61,592 bases of DNA, taken from contig JAIRXF010000016.1 of NCBI GenBank assembly GCA_031268405.1, forward strand, positions 1 through 61,592. Direction: 5' to 3'. Under the pieces are notes generated by a model. It saw only the letters and a list, made by a program, of their open reading frames with translations. It did not search any database and was not told the DNA's origin. Numbering within the stretch: position 1 is the stretch's first letter; every line of letters starts with the position of its first letter. The DNA comes from Oscillospiraceae bacterium. Lineage in GTDB: Bacteria; Bacillota; Clostridia; Oscillospirales; Acutalibacteraceae. Shown here piece after piece: positions 55,436 through 61,592 of this stretch. The translations under genes were made by a program, and so were the position numbers.

Positions 55436-56932
55436 TTATTTAATCAACACTTTGCGTCCCAATAACTTGATGGCTAAATAAAACACGGCTCCTATCAAGG
55501 AAAACCCACAAATAATTAAAAAAGGGAAGAGGTTTTTTAAGGTGTGGCTGGATTCTCTGTTTTTTTGTGGTTCCTCTTTATAACGATGCTCTGCGAAATT
55601 ACTATTTTGAAGTCGTGGTGAATTTTTGTCAACCCCGGGCAAAACTTCATCTTCATTTATCCCCTCTCTTAATTCTAGAGCAAAAGCCTCTTCATGATCT
55701 TTTTTTTGATCGTTCTCGATATATTTAAATTCGGCTTTTAAAATCTCTTCACCTGTACCTGGTTGATTCTGAGGGTCTTCAACTGGCGATTTTTCTGTTT
55801 GTTCTGGTTCAGTTTGTAAGATTTCATCGTCCACTTTTAAATCATTTTGAAAATCCCCAACTTCAACTTGCTCGTTTACCTTTTTTTGTTTTTCTATCTC
55901 TTCATCATCTTGTATTTTAAAAAATAAAAATAAATCTTGCTCATTCTCAAACCCTAATTGCGGTAAACATTTTTGTACTATTTCATCCCACACATTACTA
56001 TCTTTAGCATATTTCCACCATTCGTTAAATGAAGGTCCTTCTCTAAAATTCCAAGGCTTTTCGGCACCGGCATAATGAATTATTGCGGGTGACTCGACGG
56101 CTTCCATCCAATTTTCTTCGCCAAAAATATTAAAATAACCAAGGGCTTCGTTGGGTTTGCCGAGCGGTAAATAAGTTTGAGTGTTAAATTTGAGTGGTAA
56201 ATCCGTTATTTTACCGTACAAAGCAGAATTTATAACACTTTGATCTACAAAAGGTATTCCCCCCAATTTGGATTTTCCTTCTATAAACTCGTTGAATTTC
56301 TCAGAAATACCACTTTCTCTTAAACCGTTCAATTGCATAACCATAACTCCGGAATTTATATAATTTTGCATACCATCTATTCCAAGATATTTTTTGTAAT
56401 TTTCGTAATTATTAAGTCTTTGTCCGTCGGGTACTCCCGCTATAAGATAGTCGTGCATGTCCCAATCAAGTAACTGGGTCAAATCTTCAAGAATGACAGT
56501 GTCAACATCAACATAAATACCCTTATTTAAACCGGGGAAAATCTCATGTATTTTAAGCCTATAATATGCAGGAGAAGAATATCCGTCGGTCTTGGGAATA
56601 CTATCAAAATCATCTTTCATATCTACAATTACAATTTCGCAATTTTTACTATACAATTCCTGAACTTGTTTAATTTTTGATCTATTACAGCTTTTAAAAT
56701 TTCCTTCTGGCACCAATACATGAATTTTATAAAATGTATTTGGATTGGCATTTTTAAGAGCAGACGTTATGGAAACAACAGTAGCAAACGTATAGTTATC
56801 ATCAGTCGACATAAACAACGGTATTTCTCGTTTAAAATTAGCGTTTACATTTGAAATATTGAAACAAGAAAAGCCAAAATGACAAAACATCGTAAAAAAA
56901 CTCACAACCAAAAATTTTTTAAGTGTTTTCAA
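55436..56932 (-). CDS. Exported, membrane-anchored GT8-family glycosyltransferase
   Basis: The product (498 residues from TTG 56932; GGGGAG lies 8 nt upstream) has a signal peptide (about 1-31, ending NVNA), a GT-A fold GT8 domain (about 33-320) with the opening PLFMSTDDNYTFATVV, the metal-binding DVD near 142-144 (GIYVDVDTVI), YINSGVMVM and HYAGAEKPW, then a long acidic E/Q/D-rich linker (330-455) and a C-terminal helix (about 465-487) with a basic tail. This topology places a sugar-nucleotide-dependent enzyme outside the membrane. It lies 113 bp downstream of the short Nif11-like gene on the same strand. Confidence 0.85.
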   Translation of the reverse strand: MKTLKKFLVVSFFTMFCHFGFSCFNISNVNANFKREIPLFMSTDDNYTFATVVSITSALKNANPNTFYKIHVLVPEGNFKSCNRSKIKQVQELYSKNCEIVIVDMKDDFDSIPKTDGYSSPAYYRLKIHEIFPGLNKGIYVDVDTVILEDLTQLLDWDMHDYLIAGVPDGQRLNNYENYKKYLGIDGMQNYINSGVMVMQLNGLRESGISEKFNEFIEGKSKLGGIPFVDQSVINSALYGKITDLPLKFNTQTYLPLGKPNEALGYFNIFGEENWMEAVESPAIIHYAGAEKPWNFREGPSFNEWWKYAKDSNVWDEIVQKCLPQLGFENEQDLFLFFKIQDDEEIEKQKKVNEQVEVGDFQNDLKVDDEILQTEPEQTEKSPVEDPQNQPGTGEEILKAEFKYIENDQKKDHEEAFALELREGINEDEVLPGVDKNSPRLQNSNFAEHRYKEEPQKNRESSHTLKNLFPFLIICGFSLIGAVFYLAIKLLGRKVLIK

Positions 56933-57045
56933 AAACACCACTCCCCTTACGTTCGTTGAACTAATATCTATGAATTTTTCTAAAAAAATAAACCATCACA
57001 ATAAATTATCTTCAACAAAATTTAAATATAAAATCACACAACACA

Positions 57046-57390
57046 CTAAAAATCAGAGTCACCCTTAAACAACGATTTATCATTAAACGAAAATATCGGG
57101 ATGTCCAATAAAACAGAAAACGATGCATTATTTGTTCCCCCGCTTACAAAATCAAGCCCCTGATAAGACCTATGGATTTGATTTTCGCTTTCAAATTCTA
57201 TATAATCTCTTACATCAAACCTGTAACCCAAAGACTCAGCAAAAGGAATTAAACAATTTTCTACAAAATCATAAGCTTCTTCCTGTGATAAAAAATCTTC
57301 GCAATAATCTTTTTTAAGATCATTAACTTCTTGTAAAAGATCGGGGTTTTCATTTAAATCTAAACAAAATCTTTTCAAATCGCCTATCAT
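57046..57390 (-). CDS. Short Nif11-like leader peptide protein
   Basis: The 114-residue product aligns along its first 85 residues with the leader of the 651-residue protein at 40125: LNEN near 13, EEAYDFVENCLIPFAESLGYRFDV at 37-60 in equivalent positions, DYI, and FVSGG with glycines at 84-85. After the glycines come 29 residues without cysteine (TNNASFSVLLDIPIF and a polar end). Nif11-type leaders normally guide peptides to modification and to peptidase-containing ABC exporters. No such partner is in the window. ATG 57390 behind AAGGAGA. Function unknown. Confidence 0.75.
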   Translation of the reverse strand: MIGDLKRFCLDLNENPDLLQEVNDLKKDYCEDFLSQEEAYDFVENCLIPFAESLGYRFDVRDYIEFESENQIHRSYQGLDFVSGGTNNASFSVLLDIPIFSFNDKSLFKGDSDF

Positions 57391-57515
57391 AACAATCTTC
57401 TCCTTTTTAAAAATATATTCATTTAAAATTCTCTGAAAATATTATTGTCCTTATTTTCTAAAATTAATCAAAAAATTAATATTTAAGCTTTTAAAATTAA
57501 AATATAAATTTTAAA

Positions 57516-57544
57516 TTGTTTTTTAAATAAAAATTAGGTAAAAT
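57516..57544 (+). promoter_or_regulatory. mtaB promoter
   Basis: TTGTTT (57516-57521), a 17-nt spacer and TAAAAT (57539-57544) on the + strand, about 85 nt before the mtaB start. Confidence 0.5.
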
Positions 57545-57628
57545 GTATGGTGTTTATTTGTCTTTGAAGATTAAGCCAAGTGATTGTTGTTTTTTTGCAA
57601 CTTTACGTAAAGATAAGGGAGAATACAA

Positions 57629-58930
57629 TTGAATATTTTTGCGGTAACATTGGGTTGCAAAGTAAATCAATACGAATCTCAGGCGATTGTTGAGTTTCTT
57701 GAAGAATCTGGATACAAAGCGGTTGATAGTAGAACTAAAGCTGACATAATCATATTAAATTCATGCACTGTAACCGCCAGAAGTGACCAGAAAGTTAGGC
57801 AAACGTGCAGCAAATTAAAAAGAGAAAATCCAAATGCAATATTGGTTTTAATGGGCTGTATGCCACAAGCGTTTCCCGATAAAGCAAAAAAAATAAACGA
57901 GGCAGATATAATTCTTGGCAGTTTTAATAAAAAATATGTATTGTACGCCATAAAATCTTTTATAGAGAATAATAATAAAATTTTTAATGTGTATAAAAAC
58001 TCGGAAAGCACCGAATTTGAAAATTTAAAAGTAAGTAATTTTTTTAAAAGAACAAGAGCTTTTTTGAAAATTGAAGACGGTTGTGAACAATTTTGCTCTT
58101 ATTGCATTGTGCCGTTTGCAAGGGGAAAAATCCGCTCTAAAAAAATTGACGATATACTTTCAGAAGCAAAAAAATTATCAAACTCGGGATATAAAGAAAT
58201 AGTGCTTACGGGAATTAATTTGTCGTGTTACGGCAAAGATTGCGGCGTTGATTTATCGGATGCAATTGAAGCTGTGTGTTCAATCGAAGGTATAGAGAGA
58301 GTTAAATTGAGTTCACTCGAACCCAACATTGTAACCGATAAGTTTCTAGAAAAAATAAGCTCGCAAACCAAACTTTGTCCAGCTTTTCATTTATCTATGC
58401 AAAGTGGATGCGACAGAATTTTAAAAATTATGAACAGAAATTACCTGTCTAGTGAGTATTCAAAAATTGTAGAAAAACTTCGAAAAATATTTGATAATCC
58501 CTCAATAACTACGGATATATTGGTTGGTTTTCCTTCTGAAACTGATAAAGATTTCATGGAAACAAAAGAATTTGTTAGGAAGATGAAATTTTCAAAAGCT
58601 CATATTTTTAAATATTCAAGAAGACCGATGACAAAATCATACGAAATGAAGGATGATGTAGATGTTAAAATTAAAAACAAGAGAAGTGCGGAAATTACAG
58701 AAATTATAGAGGAATCAGCCGAAAAATTTATTGTGGAACATTTAAACAAAACTGCATCGGTTTTATTTGAATCGTCGTCAAAAGATGGTTTTGCTACGGG
58801 ACTTAGCTCGAACTGCATTAAAGTTACAGTAAAATCCAGTCGCAATATTTGCGGAAAAATACTAGATGTCGACTTGTTGTCCGTAAAAAAAGAAGGAAAT
58901 TTTTTCGTAGCTCGTGGATCCTTAAGGTAA
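57629..58930 (+). CDS. mtaB: tRNA t6A37 methylthiotransferase MtaB
   Basis: MtaB adds a methylthio group to t6A37 of tRNA. The N-terminal UPF0004 domain shows LGCKVNQYES and NSCTVT, the radical-SAM cluster motif is CEQFCSYC (CxxxCxxC, near residue 152), and a TRAM-like RNA-binding end follows (about 370-433). Length of 433 residues is usual. TTG start 57629 behind AGGGAGA. It stands alone on the + strand. Confidence 0.95.
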   Translation: MNIFAVTLGCKVNQYESQAIVEFLEESGYKAVDSRTKADIIILNSCTVTARSDQKVRQTCSKLKRENPNAILVLMGCMPQAFPDKAKKINEADIILGSFNKKYVLYAIKSFIENNNKIFNVYKNSESTEFENLKVSNFFKRTRAFLKIEDGCEQFCSYCIVPFARGKIRSKKIDDILSEAKKLSNSGYKEIVLTGINLSCYGKDCGVDLSDAIEAVCSIEGIERVKLSSLEPNIVTDKFLEKISSQTKLCPAFHLSMQSGCDRILKIMNRNYLSSEYSKIVEKLRKIFDNPSITTDILVGFPSETDKDFMETKEFVRKMKFSKAHIFKYSRRPMTKSYEMKDDVDVKIKNKRSAEITEIIEESAEKFIVEHLNKTASVLFESSSKDGFATGLSSNCIKVTVKSSRNICGKILDVDLLSVKKEGNFFVARGSLR

Positions 58931-59031
58931 TTTTTTACCAAATTACACAATAAATTCTTTTGAATAAGTTTTGTCGCAATATAGAATCTGTTTTTTTGAA
59001 AAAATCAAAAATTCCAACATCTTAATTTTTT

Positions 59032-59853
59032 TTACTCGCTGTAAACAAGTGGCATTTTTATATATGCTGTATTTAATTTTGTGGTAGAATCTTCGCTGTA
59101 ATACTCAAATGCCACAAGGGCGTTTTGATACACTCCAGGAGCCAAAAAACTAATATTAATCGATTCCGTATTTTGTGGTTTTCCTCCCACTGGAATTATT
59201 TCAGACTCGTACACCCTGTTCCCATCTTCTAATTCGATCCACATTTTATAAGGATTTCCACTACCCTCCGGGTTTTCAAAATCTACCAGCAATTTATTTC
59301 CTTTTATGTCTATACTTTTTACTATTGGAACCAGCATTCCTGTGTCTGGACTGTCAAATTCTTCGTTGGAAAAATCCAATTCTCCACCACTACCCAAACT
59401 TTGCTTGGGTGCTTGGGTTTTGTTATCATTCATACCAACCAAATTATACGACAATAAAAAAGAGGTCAAAAAAACCAAAACAACCACAAATAAAGATAAC
59501 ATTCTTGACCAAATCACATTTTTCAAAAAAACAATATAATTTTGCGTTCCCTCGCATTGCACATATCCTCTCTCGGCAAAAATAAAACGACTGTGAGATT
59601 TATAACTATGCAAAGGAAATATCGAATTAGAGCTTTTTGTAGATTCAAACTCACCAATTGGTGCCCCCAACGTTTCATCGACACCCTCGTTTAAATCTGT
59701 TTTCGCGTATTCACCTATAAAATTTTGTTCTTCATTATTGGGTTTGGATTTAAACTGCTTCTTTGAAGAACACCGCATCGATCTACCTTCGGCAAGTTCA
59801 AATACCTCATCGTAATCTTCAAGTTCTTCAACTAAGTATCTATTATCCCCCAT
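59032..59853 (-). CDS. Single-pass membrane protein with extracellular Ig-like domain
   Basis: The 273-residue product has an acidic, probably cytoplasmic N-terminal part (1-110), one strong helix (about 116-138, LSLFVVVLVFLTSFLLSYNL), a short G/S linker and a beta-sandwich-like C-terminus (about 170-271) with MWIELEDGNRVYESEIIPVGGK and a threonine-rich edge. The outer domain resembles small Ig-like surface modules of clostridia, but I do not recognise a named family. ATG 59853 behind AAAGGAG. It follows nth on the same strand. Confidence 0.65.
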   Translation of the reverse strand: MGDNRYLVEELEDYDEVFELAEGRSMRCSSKKQFKSKPNNEEQNFIGEYAKTDLNEGVDETLGAPIGEFESTKSSNSIFPLHSYKSHSRFIFAERGYVQCEGTQNYIVFLKNVIWSRMLSLFVVVLVFLTSFLLSYNLVGMNDNKTQAPKQSLGSGGELDFSNEEFDSPDTGMLVPIVKSIDIKGNKLLVDFENPEGSGNPYKMWIELEDGNRVYESEIIPVGGKPQNTESINISFLAPGVYQNALVAFEYYSEDSTTKLNTAYIKMPLVYSE

Positions 59854-59972
59854 ATTTCGAAAACTCCTTTAAAATTTCAACATTTTAGTTCCCCTCAAAC
59901 TCTTCGGGATTATTGTTAGCGGTTTTTTAAAAAAAATTCATACAAAAATTAAAATATAGCTACAAAGAACCA

Positions 59973-60003
59973 AAAATACCACGAATAATGCCATTGGTAT
60001 TTT
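59973..60003 (-). terminator. Terminator after nth
   Basis: AAAATACCA (59973-59981) pairs with TGGTATTTT (59995-60003), 9 bp, loop 13 nt. On the minus strand the stem runs into TTTTTGG, just after the nth stop. Confidence 0.6.
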
Positions 60004-60014
60004 AGCTCATTTAG

Positions 60015-60728
60015 CTATATCGATAATTTAGGGATCAAATTTTTAATTTCAACTAGAATTTTTTTGGTCTTGCAAAAAAAATTCATACAACACTTTTCGC
60101 ATAGAGGTTTTTGGGATTTGCACACAACTCTTCCATGCATAACTAATCTATGGCAAAATTCACATGATTCTTTTGGGGGTAACAATTTTTTAAGAACCAT
60201 TTCTGCCTTTATTGCATTTTTTTCGTTCTGAATCCCAATACGTTTGGTAATACGAAAGCAATGAACATCCACAATGACAGCCGGTTTATTGAAAAATTCA
60301 CCCATCATTAAATTGGCGATTTTTCTTCCAACGCCTGGCAATTCCACAAGTTCCTTTATGTTATCAGGAATTTTCGAGTTAAATCTTTCTTTTAAAATTT
60401 TGCACATTTTTATAATTTCTCTGGCTTTTGTTTTATAAAGACCACATGATTTAATAATTTCTTCTATTTCTTTTTCTTCTGACTTACAAAAAGATTCAAG
60501 GGTTTTAAAGCGATTGAACAAATTTCGGGTTACAATATTAACTCTGGCATCCGTACACCTTGCGGAAAGTCTGGCTGAAATTAAAAGCTCTAAATCACTA
60601 CTATAGTTAAGTGAACATTTTGCCTCTTTGTATTGATTTTTCAGTGATTTTATTGCAAGTTTTGTAATTTCCAACCTGCTTAAGTTCTTCTGCGTTTCAT
60701 CCAACTTTAAATTCATTTTAGATTTCAT
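60015..60728 (-). CDS. nth: Endonuclease III
   Basis: Nth removes oxidised pyrimidines and cuts AP sites. The helix-hairpin-helix LPGVGRKIANLMMG carries the catalytic lysine (near residue 119), the catalytic aspartate lies in VDVHCFRITKR, and the iron-sulphur ligands have the C-x6-C-x2-C-x5-C spacing (VVCKSQKPLCEKCCMNFFC). The ATG at 60728 follows AGGGGA at 8 nt. It lies 42 bp after rpe, probably in one operon. Confidence 0.96.
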   Translation of the reverse strand: MKSKMNLKLDETQKNLSRLEITKLAIKSLKNQYKEAKCSLNYSSDLELLISARLSARCTDARVNIVTRNLFNRFKTLESFCKSEEKEIEEIIKSCGLYKTKAREIIKMCKILKERFNSKIPDNIKELVELPGVGRKIANLMMGEFFNKPAVIVDVHCFRITKRIGIQNEKNAIKAEMVLKKLLPPKESCEFCHRLVMHGRVVCKSQKPLCEKCCMNFFCKTKKILVEIKNLIPKLSI

Positions 60729-60770
60729 AGGCAATTTCCCCTTAAATTCCCAACAGTTTTACATGCAACT

Positions 60771-61418
60771 CTAACTGTCTTTCAACAATTTAATGGCTTT
60801 TTTTCTGTCTTTACTCGAGAACACATAACTCCCAGAAACACATACATCAGCTCCCGCTTCTCTGAGCTTTTTAATATTAAATTCACCAACACCCCCATCC
60901 ACTTCAATCAAAATATTTGGGTTTATTTTTTCAATAATTTGCTTAACTCTAGCAACTTTTTCCGTGGTTTCCGGAATAAATTTTTGGCCCGAAAATCCAG
61001 GCTCCACCCCCATGATAACAATCATGTAAACATCGTCGTTGATGTATTTAATAATTTCCTCTGGTAACGTTTTGGGATTTATCACAATCCCTGGTTTTAG
61101 TTCTCTTTTTTTTATTGAATTTATTGTTTTGTTTACATCGCTTTTTGATTCTACATGAAAACTTATAATATCAGCACCAGACAAAGCGAATCTTTCTATA
61201 TGATTGATGGGATCTGTAACCATCAGATGAATGTCGAACAAAATATTTGAAAACTTTCTTAGTGATTTTGTGATATCTGGTGCAAAAAAAATATTCGGCA
61301 CAAATCGCCCGTCCATCACATCAAAATGAACAAATTCTGCCCCAGCATTAATAATGCTTTTTACTTCGTTGCCCATGCAAGAAAAATCACACGATAAAAT
61401 AGAGGGTGCAATTTTCAT
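60771..61418 (-). CDS. rpe: Ribulose-phosphate 3-epimerase
   Basis: Rpe interconverts ribulose- and xylulose-5-phosphate in the pentose phosphate pathway. The TIM-barrel signatures are intact: APSILSCDF at the N-terminus, HFDVMDGRFVPN (near residue 33), HLMVTDP (near 66), GVEPGFSGQKF (near 137) and EVDGGVG (near 172). The 215-residue length is standard. ATG 61418 behind TTGGAGGAA. Confidence 0.97.
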   Translation of the reverse strand: MKIAPSILSCDFSCMGNEVKSIINAGAEFVHFDVMDGRFVPNIFFAPDITKSLRKFSNILFDIHLMVTDPINHIERFALSGADIISFHVESKSDVNKTINSIKKRELKPGIVINPKTLPEEIIKYINDDVYMIVIMGVEPGFSGQKFIPETTEKVARVKQIIEKINPNILIEVDGGVGEFNIKKLREAGADVCVSGSYVFSSKDRKKAIKLLKDS

Positions 61419-61466
61419 TCTTAATCATTCCTCCAACGTAATTGATTGATTTTAAAAACGCTAAAT

Positions 61467-61592
61467 TTACGGTAAAAAACCCACTTTTTTTTTGACTAAC
61501 TTTAATGTTTTTTGGGCAATATTGCTAGCTTTTAGGGCGCCTTCTTTGTAGCATTTTTTTATATAATGTTCATCATTTATTAAATTTGAAAA
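61467..61592 (-). CDS. trpS: Tryptophanyl-tRNA synthetase, C-terminal fragment
   Basis: The minus strand is open from the window edge to a TAA at 61467-61469, giving 41 residues. The sequence DEHYIKKCYKEGALKASNIA followed by TLKLVKKKVGFLP matches the usual TrpS C-terminus (a helix with A-x-x-G-A-x-x-A then a KVG-LP end). It is followed by rpe after 48 bp. Confidence 0.75.
   Translation of the reverse strand, partial: FSNLINDEHYIKKCYKEGALKASNIAQKTLKLVKKKVGFLP

Noticed and set aside
1-61592. CRISPR arrays, insertion sequences, prophage or integrase genes
   Set aside because: No spaced direct repeats, transposase-like or phage-like genes were found on either strand.

Overview
The window comes from an AT-rich, endospore-forming member of the Clostridia. 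Gene content (SpoIIAA/SpoIIAB/SigF, SpoIVA, a SipL-like SPOCS/LysM protein, GerA-type germination proteins, CdaA/CdaR, a Nup-type nucleoside transporter, split transketolase) fits an Oscillospirales/Ruminococcaceae-like lineage, but that placement is inference. TTG start codons are common, the coding part is otherwise ordinary, and no insertion sequence, phage or CRISPR array is visible.

Layout: 1-222 is the 3' end of an unknown + strand gene. 306-2744 is a minus-strand tRNA/lepA block (tRNA-Val, lepA, tRNA-Ser, tRNA-Thr, tRNA-Tyr). metK (+) has a structured leader. 4548-12003 (minus) holds a DUF975-like membrane protein, PepV dipeptidase, the c-di-AMP pair cdaA-cdaR, a 23S pseudouridine synthase, a beta-helix acyltransferase-like protein and a DacF-type PBP whose active-site serine reads as alanine. 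12166-18911 is a nucleoside uptake and salvage operon (deoB-deoD-bmp-nupO-nupP-nupQ). 19191-20519 is a secreted leucine-rich-repeat protein with a double cysteine ladder. 20718-22689 is a loosened spoIIA locus. folC and rplM-rpsI follow, then an opp peptide importer (25636-31857) and a MacA/MacB-like adaptor and permease without an ATPase.

The accessory and most unusual part runs from about 34.5 to 60 kb. It has a eukaryotic-like Ser/Thr kinase with a Sec signal peptide (35161), sipL-spoIVA, a 651-residue protein with a Nif11-like double-glycine leader (40125), an orphan EcfT, a 1231-residue C-type-lectin/Ig surface protein (43760), gerAA-gerAB without gerAC, an amino-acid ABC importer, an orphan C-terminal transketolase subunit, pgi, an exported membrane-anchored GT8 glycosyltransferase (55436), a second, short Nif11-like leader protein (57046) just upstream of it, mtaB, and an anchored Ig-like protein. 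The window closes with nth, rpe and the 3' end of trpS.

How it may fit together: housekeeping and sporulation genes are interspersed with a set of proteins built for export. Two of these (kinase and glycosyltransferase) need ATP or sugar nucleotides, which are normally absent outside cells; this suggests, as inference only, a life inside or tightly attached to a eukaryotic host cell. The two genes sharing an approximately 86-residue leader ending in VSGG are the best candidate for an undescribed system: one leader family attached both to a 29-residue tail and to a cargo of more than 560 residues.
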